From: DASXBJ01 sp036491755
Lineage (GTDB): Bacteria > Chloroflexota > Dormibacteria > Dormibacterales > Dormibacteraceae
Assembly: GCA_036491755.1 (NCBI GenBank)
Contig: DASXBJ010000146.1
Location: 1 to 40,246, forward strand
DNA: 40,246 nt
Direction of reading: 5' to 3'
Both the position numbers and the translations under genes were made by a program. This document shows, in pieces, positions 24,669 through 33,168 of this stretch. Each line of letters starts with the position of its first letter. Positions within the stretch are counted from its first letter, which is position 1. The notes under the pieces were generated by a model that saw nothing but the letters and a program-made list of their open reading frames with translations, searched no databases and had not been told where the DNA came from.

Positions 24669-27136
24669 TGTGGCACGTGAGCTCACGCAAGCGACAGGGG
24701 GGGCAGGTCCTGCCCATCGCCGCGGCTGCCTTCCTGGTCATGTGTGCGCTCGCCGGCCTCGCCATCGACACCAGCCGTGACTATCTGGTCAAGCGCAACG
24801 CGCAGAACGCGGCCGACTTCGCAGTGCTCGCCGCATCCAAGCAGATGACCCTTTCGGGCAACCTGAACGGCCCGATCGCCTCAGGCTCCAGCACCGTCAT
24901 CGCCGCGCACGACTATGCCGCGAACAACGGCTTCAACACCATCTATTCGAGCGGCTGCGATGTGACCGGCTCGTCGTCCTTCACCACGACATGGTTCGAC
25001 GTGTCAGGGCTGCCATGCGGAGCGACGTCCGGATTCACCAACCGGGTCACCCTGAACTCGCCTCCGGTTTCCCTCCCAGGGTCTCCGGTGCCCCTGGCCT
25101 GTCTGGGGGCGGGCAAGTTCACGTGCGTGCAGGTGATCATCACCTCGCGCATCGCCGAGCTCTTCACGTCGGCTCTCGGCATCAGCACGGCATATGTGAC
25201 CGTGGGCGCCAGCGCTCAGGCCGTCTTGCCGAGCGCCGCCTTCGACGCCCCTCCGCCGAACGCGGTGACGATCTACCAGCCGCAGTCCGGCTGTGACAAG
25301 GTCGCGCAGCAGTGCTTCGACGAGACCAAGCCCGCAGCGCGAACTTTGCTGTCCTGCACCGGCGCCACCAACAACTGCCCCACCTTTTGGGCGCTGCCGG
25401 GAACGGCGCCCAAGATCTACGGTTTTGACGGCGCGACCCTCTCCGCGCCCGGCGACTACACGGCGCTGCGTTCCGCGGGCGACATGGTGATCCAGGACCG
25501 CTCGACGTTCTGCGATCCCTACAACGGCCGCACCTGCTCCGCGAACACAGCGACCGGCGCGGCGGGCTTCGCGGTGCCGGGCGGCACGAACCTCTACTGC
25601 ACAAGGTTTGGCGGTGGGGGCGCCGGCACGACCCCCTGCACGACCACGGGACAGTCCAACCTCAATGAGATAGACGCCAACCAGACCGGCTGGTCCACCC
25701 CCGCCTACTGGTACCCGACGATCGACACGAGTCAATTGGTGAACTGCGGATCGCTGATCCTCAACGGGCAGCCCATGTACGGCCCCTGCGCAGACCCTGG
25801 CGAGCCCTACCTGATCGGCTCCGGCCGCTACACCTCCATCGTCATCAACCACGGCAACTACGAATTCGATTCGGGGCTGTACGAGATCACCGGCGTGGCC
25901 CCGGTCAACACGCTGACCGGCAGCGGATACACGGCCAACGGGATCGACCACAGCCAGGAGAACAGCTCGGACTTCGACCTCTGCACCGGTGGCCAGCCCA
26001 ACTCATGCCCCACTCTGACGGCCGGTGTGTGGATCGGACATGGCGGCGGGGCCTTTGCCGCCTATCAGGGTCCGGTCCCCGGTTCGTGTACGAACGGCGT
26101 GGCGGGAAGTGGGGGCGGCGGCGGTGACGACACCGTCATCAGCGGCAGCGGCGTGGTTTTCAAGCTCGACACCGGCGGCTTCGTCAGCACGCACGAGGTC
26201 GCAGGCCTGACGCTCGCCGGGGCGGGCGTCGGCGCTCTTCCTGCGGTGAGCGGCTCGCCCCTTCTCTTCGACATGACGAACTCCTCGTTCATCCACCTGG
26301 ACTCGTCGCAGGCGGGCAGCGGCACTCCGCCCAACACGACGAGCGGCATCATCTACCAGGACCCGTCTTATCGGGGCGGGGGCGTCGAGTTCAACCCCAG
26401 CATGGCGGGGTTCAACGTGAGCGGCCAGGAGCTGCCCGCGATCCAGGGCCAGATCCTCGCCTACACGGTCACGGTCTTCGGCCAGTCAGGCGGCACCGTG
26501 GACTTCACGAACGGCTACGGCGGAGGGTCTGTGCCAGGCATCGGCACCAGCGGCCGCAACGAGAACTCGATCATCACAGCCGTCAACCTCAAAGCCGGCG
26601 CGCCGGGGTTCTCGATCCTCACCGTGAACTACTTCGACGAGTGGATGATGGACGCGTACGACGTGTACGTGAAGATCAACAACGGCAGCCCGCAGTTCTT
26701 TTCCCAGGGCATCTGGAACTCCGTTCCCGGCCCGGGCACGCCCCTTCCGCCACCGGGCAACAACCCCGGCGACGCCACCCCGGCCTATCCCAGCAACGCC
26801 TCGCCGGGCAGCTACACGATCATCTCGACCGGGCCGCCGCAGGGCCAGAGCGACTGGCTGTACACCATCCCGGGCGGCAGCGGCGCCACGGTCGAGGCGA
26901 AGGGCAGCTGGAACTGGGGCCACCACAACACCATCCCCAACGCCAGGTCGGCCAACTACAGCGCGCAGCTCATCTACACCTTCCCGAACCCGGCGGGCAA
27001 CTACCTGAGCGTCACGATGTTCATCCTCGACGGCGACAGGTGCGGTGACTACGCGTACGCGACATACACCTTCAAGAGCACTGGCGGTCCCGGGCCAGGA
27101 CAGCAGAGCGTCGGCTCGGTCTCACTCGTGCAATGA
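24665..27136 (+). CDS. Large TadG-like protein with extended extracellular domain
   Basis: An 823-residue protein. Residues 10-60 are the TadE/G-like N-terminal domain: GGQVLPIAAAAFLVMCALAG membrane segment, then IDTSRDYLVKRNAQNAADFA. The remaining about 760 residues are rich in Gly, Ser, Thr, Asn and Tyr with scattered Cys pairs, and resemble a surface or adhesive region. No von Willebrand A metal-binding motif (DxSxS) was found, unlike many TadG proteins. ATG 24665 overlaps the preceding TadE stop as ATGA. The end overlaps the second TadE-like gene as ATGA. It probably sits at the cell surface with the pilin-like partners. Confidence 0.85.
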   Translation: MMWHVSSRKRQGGQVLPIAAAAFLVMCALAGLAIDTSRDYLVKRNAQNAADFAVLAASKQMTLSGNLNGPIASGSSTVIAAHDYAANNGFNTIYSSGCDVTGSSSFTTTWFDVSGLPCGATSGFTNRVTLNSPPVSLPGSPVPLACLGAGKFTCVQVIITSRIAELFTSALGISTAYVTVGASAQAVLPSAAFDAPPPNAVTIYQPQSGCDKVAQQCFDETKPAARTLLSCTGATNNCPTFWALPGTAPKIYGFDGATLSAPGDYTALRSAGDMVIQDRSTFCDPYNGRTCSANTATGAAGFAVPGGTNLYCTRFGGGGAGTTPCTTTGQSNLNEIDANQTGWSTPAYWYPTIDTSQLVNCGSLILNGQPMYGPCADPGEPYLIGSGRYTSIVINHGNYEFDSGLYEITGVAPVNTLTGSGYTANGIDHSQENSSDFDLCTGGQPNSCPTLTAGVWIGHGGGAFAAYQGPVPGSCTNGVAGSGGGGGDDTVISGSGVVFKLDTGGFVSTHEVAGLTLAGAGVGALPAVSGSPLLFDMTNSSFIHLDSSQAGSGTPPNTTSGIIYQDPSYRGGGVEFNPSMAGFNVSGQELPAIQGQILAYTVTVFGQSGGTVDFTNGYGGGSVPGIGTSGRNENSIITAVNLKAGAPGFSILTVNYFDEWMMDAYDVYVKINNGSPQFFSQGIWNSVPGPGTPLPPPGNNPGDATPAYPSNASPGSYTIISTGPPQGQSDWLYTIPGGSGATVEAKGSWNWGHHNTIPNARSANYSAQLIYTFPNPAGNYLSVTMFILDGDRCGDYAYATYTFKSTGGPGPGQQSVGSVSLVQ

Positions 27137-27723
27137 GAGCAAGCGACGGCCGCAGGGCGCGCGGGAGGAGGTCTCAAACAGCCCAGGCACTGGTCGAGTT
27201 CGCCCTGCTCACCCCGGCGCTGATTATCTTCGTCCTGCTGACGGTTGACGTCGGCCGGGCGTACTGGGAATCGATCGACGCGGCCGGCGCGGCCAGGGCG
27301 GGCGTGCGTATGGGAATCATCTCCGACACATCGGACATCGGGGGCGCGGTCCGTGACGAGCCGAACAGCGGAATTCCCAACACCGGTGCCGCATGGGGCT
27401 CCGAAGGACCAGGGACCTCCTGGGGCACGTGCGTCACGGCGTCGAGCACCTGTGGCGATCCGAACGGCTGCGGGGCCGGCTCGTTCACGACCACCCAGAT
27501 CGCCTGCTTCGCCTTGCGCACGTGCACCATGTCGTCTGGAGCGGACACGGGCACCGTCACCGGTTGTGGCGCCTGGGGCGCACGGCCCGTGAATGGCGGC
27601 CATGCGCTGCAGCTGATCGTGGTGATCAAGTTTCCGGCGGTGACGCCGGCCCTGTCCGCGCTCGTGACGGGCGGCATCCTGTATCTGAAGCAGTCCTCCA
27701 TAGGAAACGAGCTCTACTTCTAG
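27133..27723 (+). CDS. Second TadE-like pilus-assembly protein
   Basis: A 196-residue protein: basic cytoplasmic start, then AQALVEFALLTPALIIFVLL with the TadE Glu, then DVGRAYWESIDAAGAARAGVR. The external part carries about eight Cys between residues 96 and 150 (CVTASSTCGDPNGCGAG and onward), suggesting disulfides. The C-terminus ends in a beta-like HALQLIVVIKFP segment. ATG 27133 is fixed by the ATGA overlap with the TadG-like gene. It ends the cluster; the next gene, on the other strand, ends two bases away. Confidence 0.88.
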   Translation: MRASDGRRARGRRSQTAQALVEFALLTPALIIFVLLTVDVGRAYWESIDAAGAARAGVRMGIISDTSDIGGAVRDEPNSGIPNTGAAWGSEGPGTSWGTCVTASSTCGDPNGCGAGSFTTTQIACFALRTCTMSSGADTGTVTGCGAWGARPVNGGHALQLIVVIKFPAVTPALSALVTGGILYLKQSSIGNELYF

Positions 27724-27725
27724 TT

Positions 27726-28223
27726 CTAGCTCCGCCGGAATACGGAGACGGCCGCTCTCTGGACGGCCGCCTCCGCGAAGGGGTAGTGTCGGATTTCTGG
27801 CCCCTCGGTGCGCCGAACGGCCGGCTGGGCCGCGAGGGCCGTCATGTCGAGGTAGTGACGCAGGTAGCTGATCCGATCTCCGGTGAGCCGGATGAGTCCG
27901 GTGCAGCCCACGACCATGGTTCGTCCTGTAGGGGGGATGTCGCCGGTGGGAAGGCGGAGCACCCCGGTATGGGTCCCTTCGCACAGGCCCTCATAGATCA
28001 GCTGGTATGGCGCGCTGGCGACACTGAGAATCCTGACCCGATGGTCGCGAGCCGCCTCGGTCCAGATGCGCAACCAACTCCGCAGACGTGCGCGTCCGCG
28101 CGTGGACGGACCGGCGGGCGCCGTCACGTCGATGTCGGCCGTGGCTAGTGCGAGGAGAGCCTCCTCGTTGGTCGAGTTCCAGGCATCGACGGCCAGATCG
28201 AGCACAGCCTTTGGTGTCAGCAA
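27726..28223 (-). CDS. SnoaL-like / NTF2-fold protein
   Basis: A 165-residue protein with the NTF2-like cone fold pattern. An N-terminal helix (VLDLAVDAWNSTNEEALLAL) is followed by ADIDVTAPAG, then a Trp-rich helix (RSWLRIWTEAARDHRVRI), and the strands end in GDRISYLRHYLDMTAL, typical of SnoaL-like polyketide-cyclase relatives. These proteins include isomerases, cyclases and many of unknown role; the substrate is not predictable. TTG 28223 is chosen because AGGAGG lies five to six bases upstream. It is divergent from the first YCF48 lipoprotein, sharing a 95-base promoter region. Confidence 0.82.
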   Translation of the reverse strand: MLTPKAVLDLAVDAWNSTNEEALLALATADIDVTAPAGPSTRGRARLRSWLRIWTEAARDHRVRILSVASAPYQLIYEGLCEGTHTGVLRLPTGDIPPTGRTMVVGCTGLIRLTGDRISYLRHYLDMTALAAQPAVRRTEGPEIRHYPFAEAAVQRAAVSVFRRS

Positions 28224-28318
28224 CCATCCCTCCTATCGCATGTACGCACTCAGACCGGCGTTTTCCGTCAACAATTCCTGACGGAGATCCGGCGGTTCGG
28301 GACGTATAGGAGGTAGAC

Positions 28319-29734
28319 ATGTCCCTGCCCTCCCGAACTCGGTTCGAGCGCCGCCGGCAAGGGGTGGCAGGCTTTGCAGGGCTGCTCGCGACGGCCTGCC
28401 TGGTCGTCGCGTCTTGCGCCTCGCCGCCTGCCCAGCTCGCCAGAGCGTCAGCCAGCCCGACGCGCGCGGGTCCGGCTTTCGATTACCAGCCCTCGGCCAG
28501 CAACCTGGCGCCGTGCCCTGCCGGCACGCTGCCGTCCAATGAGTCGATAGCGCCATTCGGCTTCAAGATGGTGAGCGCCACCACGGGGTGGGCGCTCGGA
28601 CAGTGCGGGGGCAGAGACCGCCCCTTTCCTGGCGATTCGACTGTGAAGTGCATTTGGCCGCAGATCGAGACCATGGGCATCCTCCGCACCACCGACGGCG
28701 GCCGGAGCTGGCAGGACGTGTCGCCTCCATCGGTGCCGAACCGATCGTGGCCGCACACGGAGTTCTTCATGGACGCGACCCACGCATGGGCCGTCGAGGT
28801 GGCCCGCTCCGCCACGGCGTGCGTCGACGACCTGGTCGTGTTCAGGACCGCCGACGGCGGCCACAGCTGGCAGGCGAGTGCGCCCATCCCATACCGAACC
28901 AGCCAGCCGGACGGCGAGGTCTTCAACTTCTGCTACTGCAATCTGCTCAGCTTTGCCGACGCGCGGAACGGCTTGCTCGTGGTCGGTTCTCCGCCTGCTG
29001 CGACACCCCCGGGCAACATGAGCCCGTCCACCGATCTATACCGGACGGCCGATGGCGGGCTCAGCTGGACGTTGGTGACGAAAAGCCCCGGCCAGGCCAC
29101 CTTGAATGCAACGCCGGGCTGCCAGCAGAACTTTTATGGCCTGGACGGCCTGACCTTCCAATCGGCGACGGCAGGGATGCTCCTCGTGGCATGCCCAAAT
29201 CCAACGTTGGTCGTGACCGGTGACGGCGGAAGCACGTGGTTGGCCAGGCCTCTTCCCAGCTGCGTGTGCCAGCTTTACCAATTCGCATTCTTCGATCCGG
29301 TCCACGGCGTGGCCACCGGTTCGCAATCGGACGTGATGATGGCGACCGACGACGGCGGAGCGACCTGGGCGAAACGCTCGCTGCCGCATGGGTCGAACTT
29401 CATCTCGTTCATTGATCCAGGGCGCGGTTGGGTGCTCAACATCGCCCAGCTGCCAACCACCTATGACATCGTCCTGTACCGAACCACCGACGGAGGCCGG
29501 TCCTGGAACCCGGTTGGTCGGCCCGCGTTCGCTGTCTCGACGACTGGCGACCCGGTCTCGCAGTTTCAGTTCGTCGACGGCAACGCCGGCTTTGCCATCG
29601 CCACGGTTCGTGACTCAACCGCGACTCCGCGAGACGCCGGTGGGATCCGGGAGCCGGTGACCCTCTTGGTGGGGACAGCCGACGGCGGCCATTCGTGGAC
29701 GGTGCTCCAAGCGCAGCTGGCGCCATGGGGATGA
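28319..29734 (+). CDS. Lipoprotein with seven-blade YCF48/BNR propeller
   Basis: A 471-residue protein. A lipoprotein signal ends in LVVASC near residue 33. A short Ser/Ala/Pro linker is followed by seven Asp-box-like blades of the form TxDGGxxW (TTDGGRSW, TADGGHSW, TADGGLSW, TGDGGSTW, TDDGGATW, TTDGGRSW, TADGGHSW), spaced 45-70 residues apart. This is the Ycf48/Hcf136-like propeller pattern, usually a protein- or ligand-binding scaffold. AGGAGGT lies five bases before ATG 28319, one of the best ribosome sites here. It lies 52 bases upstream of the ECF sigma gene, probably in the same transcription unit, and is a paralogue of the proteins at 30310 and 31709. Confidence 0.87.
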   Translation: MSLPSRTRFERRRQGVAGFAGLLATACLVVASCASPPAQLARASASPTRAGPAFDYQPSASNLAPCPAGTLPSNESIAPFGFKMVSATTGWALGQCGGRDRPFPGDSTVKCIWPQIETMGILRTTDGGRSWQDVSPPSVPNRSWPHTEFFMDATHAWAVEVARSATACVDDLVVFRTADGGHSWQASAPIPYRTSQPDGEVFNFCYCNLLSFADARNGLLVVGSPPAATPPGNMSPSTDLYRTADGGLSWTLVTKSPGQATLNATPGCQQNFYGLDGLTFQSATAGMLLVACPNPTLVVTGDGGSTWLARPLPSCVCQLYQFAFFDPVHGVATGSQSDVMMATDDGGATWAKRSLPHGSNFISFIDPGRGWVLNIAQLPTTYDIVLYRTTDGGRSWNPVGRPAFAVSTTGDPVSQFQFVDGNAGFAIATVRDSTATPRDAGGIREPVTLLVGTADGGHSWTVLQAQLAPWG

Positions 29735-29786
29735 CAACCGGATTGCCTGAGGGACGAACACGGCCCGAGACGCGTAGGGGTTAGGG

Positions 29787-30323
29787 GTGGTGGTGCAGGC
29801 GGGCTCGATGGCGCTGATCCAGGCGGCCAAACACGGCGACGATGCCGCGTTCGAGGCCCTCCTCGAGCCACTCATGGACCAGGCCTACAGGCTGGCGTGC
29901 GGGCTGCTCCACGACCCTCAAGCTGCGGAGGACGCGGTCCAGGAATCCGCGCTCAAGGCCTGGCGAAAGCTGGCCCAGCTGCGCGAAGGCTCGGACATGA
30001 GGCCGTGGTTCTTTGGCATCGTCGCCAACGAATGCCGCTCGGCCAGGCGGTCGCGATGGTGGTCGGTGATGAGGGAACCCCTGCCGGAAACAGCCGGCGA
30101 CCCGCCCCACGACGCCGTCCTCGAAGGTGTCGAGCTGCGCAGGGCGCTGCGTGCGATGGACCCTGCCAAGCGCCTGATCCTCATCCTGCACTGGTATCTC
30201 GACCTGCCCCTCGATGAGATTGCAGCGATTACAAAAACCAGCCTTCACGGCGCGGAGAGCCGCCTGCTCCGAGCCACGCACGAGTTGAAAAGGCGGATGG
30301 AGGCACACGTTGGACGACCATAG
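29787..30323 (+). CDS. ECF-type RNA polymerase sigma factor (sigma-70 family)
   Basis: A 178-residue protein. Region 2 covers about 18-88 (YRLACGLLHDPQAAEDAVQE, then WRKLAQL and MRPWFFGIVANECRSARR). Region 4 covers about 115-172 (LRRALRAMDPAKRLILILHW, then DEIAAITKTSLHGAESRLLR, a helix-turn-helix that reads -35 elements). There is no region 1.1 or 3, as expected for ECF factors. GTG 29787 is used; GTG 29790 and ATG 29808 are possible. The next gene starts 14 bases before its stop, the arrangement usual for a sigma and its anti-sigma. It should direct genes responding to an envelope signal, perhaps the adjacent YCF48 genes. Confidence 0.92.
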   Translation: MVVQAGSMALIQAAKHGDDAAFEALLEPLMDQAYRLACGLLHDPQAAEDAVQESALKAWRKLAQLREGSDMRPWFFGIVANECRSARRSRWWSVMREPLPETAGDPPHDAVLEGVELRRALRAMDPAKRLILILHWYLDLPLDEIAAITKTSLHGAESRLLRATHELKRRMEAHVGRP

Positions 30324-31701
30324 CCTGCGAGCGGAATTCCACCGCGCCATCGATGCGGTCGCGCCGCCGGCGCCGTGGCTCTTTGCCGCAGTCCGGGAGG
30401 AGATGCGGCACCAGCGCCAGGAAGCGGCTCCACGACAGCGCACGGGCGGCCTGGTCACGCGACCGGCATGGCTGCTCCCGGTCGTGGCCGTGCTCCTGGC
30501 TGTCGCCGTGGTGGCCGCGCTTCTGTTCGAGGCGCGTGCGCTGCAACCAAGGCACTCGATCCCCGTGAAGCCCCCGGGCTCGGGCGGCGCCGGCTGCCCC
30601 GCGTGGGGCGCCAACCAGTCAGGCGGGGAGGGACCTCCGGCCGGCACCATGACCAGCACAACCGTGGGCTGGTCGGCGGGCATGCTGCGCACCACCGATG
30701 GGGGCGCCGACTGGCTGGACGTCTCGCCCCCGGCAATGCGAGCAGATGCGCCCAGCGGTGCGGGGTCACGGCCGTACCCGCCGAGCTACGCCGACTTCTT
30801 CCTTGATTCGGACCACGCGTGGCTTGCGAGGCCCTATACCTCCGCGACGTCCTGCTTCGACCACGTGGGCGTGTTCAGCACGTCGGACGGTGGGCGCAGC
30901 TGGACTGAGTCGACGCCGGTGTCCGCAGCCGTCGTGGCCGACACCAGCTTGCAGCTGCTGCTGGACTTCATAGACCCGCAGCACGGGTGGCTCGTGGTGG
31001 CCGGCATGGGAAGGCTGCAGCCCGACTGGTTTCTCTACTCCACGTCGAACGGCGGCCGCGACTGGACCATGGTGGCCCCGCTGCCGAGCGGAATGTCCTC
31101 CTTCTGTTCCATAAAGTTCATCTCCCTGACCACCGGCTACATCGGCCAGTGCCGGAACACCAGCGGTCCGGCAGCGACGTTGATCGCCACGCGCGACGGC
31201 GGGAGGACGTGGGACTCCATCACGCTGCCCGAGCCGGTCGGCTCGCAGTTCACCGTGGACACACCTGTCTTCCTCGATCCCAACCACGGCGTGGTGCATG
31301 TGATCGGCACGGTGACGCAGGGCAACACGATGACTCCCGTCGACTACCTCGCGGCGACATTTGACGGAGGCATCACGTGGCAGACATCGCCCAATCTGCC
31401 GGCAGGCTTTGCCGCCGCGTTCGACTTCGTCGATGCCAAACACATCTGGGTTCTGCTAGGCGACGGCAGGGGCGGCTCCGACACGCTGTACAGAAGTGCA
31501 GACGGCGGGTCCACCTGGACGTCCGTCGCCAGTGGACTGCCCCCGATCTATTGGGGCACGGTCGTATTCATCGATGCCAAGCACGGTTTCATCATCGAAG
31601 CCGATCAACAGGCCGGGCGGATCGGAAACGGCCCGGCGAGCATGCTCGTGACCACCGACGGTGGAGCCAAGTGGACGAGCGTCCGCCCCAGAGTGAGATG
31701 A
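30310..31701 (+). CDS. Probable membrane anti-sigma factor with extracellular seven-blade YCF48 propeller
   Basis: A 463-residue protein. A short cytoplasmic segment (1-52, helix FHRAIDAVAPPAPWLFAAVR) lacks the zinc-binding HxxxCxxC of common anti-sigma factors. One membrane span covers about 54-74. The outside part has seven blades (TTDGGADW, TSDGGRSW, TSNGGRDW, TRDGGRTW, TFDGGITW, SADGGSTW, TTDGGAKW). Overlap with the ECF gene by 14 bases and the topology (inside helix, span, outside sensor) suggest that it holds the sigma factor at the membrane and releases it on an external signal. That role is inferred from context. TTG 30310 is the only start compatible with the short N-terminus. It is co-transcribed with the lipoprotein gene seven bases downstream. 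Confidence 0.8.
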   Translation: MDDHSLRAEFHRAIDAVAPPAPWLFAAVREEMRHQRQEAAPRQRTGGLVTRPAWLLPVVAVLLAVAVVAALLFEARALQPRHSIPVKPPGSGGAGCPAWGANQSGGEGPPAGTMTSTTVGWSAGMLRTTDGGADWLDVSPPAMRADAPSGAGSRPYPPSYADFFLDSDHAWLARPYTSATSCFDHVGVFSTSDGGRSWTESTPVSAAVVADTSLQLLLDFIDPQHGWLVVAGMGRLQPDWFLYSTSNGGRDWTMVAPLPSGMSSFCSIKFISLTTGYIGQCRNTSGPAATLIATRDGGRTWDSITLPEPVGSQFTVDTPVFLDPNHGVVHVIGTVTQGNTMTPVDYLAATFDGGITWQTSPNLPAGFAAAFDFVDAKHIWVLLGDGRGGSDTLYRSADGGSTWTSVASGLPPIYWGTVVFIDAKHGFIIEADQQAGRIGNGPASMLVTTDGGAKWTSVRPRVR

Positions 31702-31708
31702 GGGAGAT

Positions 31709-33031
31709 ATGAAAGGCCGAGACCTCGCCGACGGATTCGCGTTGCTCGTGGTCGCTGTCAACGTCATGGCATGCGAGGCGATCAGCCAGGGCGGAACGGG
31801 CGCTGTCCAGGGGTCTCCGGCGGGGACGCTGCTGCCCCCGGCCGCGGTCTCGTGCCCGAACTATTCCCAGCCCTATGGCGACGCTCCCGCTCTGCTCAAA
31901 ATGTTGAGCGCGACCACCGGCTGGGCCAAAGACGGGCTGCGGACGACCGATGGGGGCCTCCACTGGCGCAAAATTTCGGACCCCAAACTGCGCGCCGACG
32001 CTGTGAACAGCTTCCAGCGCCAATCGGAGCCGCCTCTTTACGCCGAGGTCTACATGGACGCCACCCACGCATGGCAGGGACGCAGCTACGTCGCGACCAA
32101 CTCGTGCTTCGACCACTACACCGTCTCCGCAACTTCCGATGCTGGAGCCAGCTGGATAGAGTCGGCGCCGATTACGGTTGATGTCCCCAGCGGCTTGACG
32201 ATCGTGCAGGTGCAGATGGGCTTTGTCGACCTTCAGAACGGATGGCTGTGGTTTGGAGTGGGCCAGCTCCAGTTCGACGCGGGCATGCAGCAAGGCGGAA
32301 CCGCGACTGCGGGTGCGCTGTTCGGGACCGCTGACGGTGGGGCGCACTGGACCCTTGTCTCCAAGATCGCGGTGTCTTCGTTCGGAGCCACCGCCGTTCA
32401 GAGCTGCCAATCCGGGTTTGGCCCGGTCGCCTTCGCATCCACGGCGGTTGGTTGGATCGAGGTCAGCTGCCAGAAACCGGAGCCCGAGCTGCTGGCCACG
32501 CATGACGGCGGTCATAGCTGGAAGGTCCAGCTCCTCCCGACCGGCGACGCGACCTGCCCGTGCGGCGCAAGCCAGCTCACCGTGCTGGATCAGACCCACG
32601 CGCTGGTCGACCTTTATGGCACGAAGAGCCCGAGCGCCGTGACCTTGAGCACCTCTGACGGCGGGCAGACATGGAAGGTGCTGCCCAAATTCCCGAATGC
32701 CGGGTACGTATTCGTGACCGACCATGTCGACGCGAACAACTTCTGGGCCATCGTCAGCGCGCCCGACTGGAACAAGGGACAGCCGACTCGAGACTCGCTC
32801 TACCGGTCGAGCGACGGGGGCGCGAGCTGGACATTGGTGGCCGCGAGCCTTCCCTTCGGATACCCCGTCGACGCCATCGCGTTCGGCGATGCAACCCATG
32901 GCCTGGTCACCCAGCCTGCGAACTCCACCACCGGCGGGCCGATCGGGCCGGGCACTGAGATGCTCACCACCTCCGACGGCGGCCACACGTGGACCGACAT
33001 CACACCCGTGATTGCGCCCGCGGCATCGTGA
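31709..33031 (+). CDS. Lipoprotein-like seven-blade YCF48/BNR protein
   Basis: A 440-residue protein whose N-terminal hydrophobic segment ends in VNVMAC near residue 22, an acceptable though not ideal lipobox. Seven blades follow (TTDGGLHW, TSDAGASW, TADGGAHW, THDGGHSW, TSDGGQTW, SSDGGASW, TSDGGHTW). It is paralogous to the extracellular domain of the preceding anti-sigma-like protein and to the lipoprotein at 28319. ATG 31709 follows GGGAGAT, seven bases after the upstream stop. It may bind the same ligand as the anti-sigma propeller or compete for it; this is an inference from shared architecture and operon position. Confidence 0.86.
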   Translation: MKGRDLADGFALLVVAVNVMACEAISQGGTGAVQGSPAGTLLPPAAVSCPNYSQPYGDAPALLKMLSATTGWAKDGLRTTDGGLHWRKISDPKLRADAVNSFQRQSEPPLYAEVYMDATHAWQGRSYVATNSCFDHYTVSATSDAGASWIESAPITVDVPSGLTIVQVQMGFVDLQNGWLWFGVGQLQFDAGMQQGGTATAGALFGTADGGAHWTLVSKIAVSSFGATAVQSCQSGFGPVAFASTAVGWIEVSCQKPEPELLATHDGGHSWKVQLLPTGDATCPCGASQLTVLDQTHALVDLYGTKSPSAVTLSTSDGGQTWKVLPKFPNAGYVFVTDHVDANNFWAIVSAPDWNKGQPTRDSLYRSSDGGASWTLVAASLPFGYPVDAIAFGDATHGLVTQPANSTTGGPIGPGTEMLTTSDGGHTWTDITPVIAPAAS

Positions 33032-33168
33032 ACGGCCTCATGTCTTGGCCAGCCTGCTCGGCGGCGCCAACAGCGGCTTCAAGGGAGGCGAAGGGATCAG
33101 GGCCCTCGAGCGCGGACGGCGCGCGATTCGAGACCGGCTCACACGCGCCGCAGCGCCGGGTCTGACAC

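Noticed and set aside
25004..25951. 315-codon minus-strand frame inside the TadG-like gene
   Set aside because: It is antisense to a gene fixed by ATGA overlaps at both ends and shows no recognisable domain.
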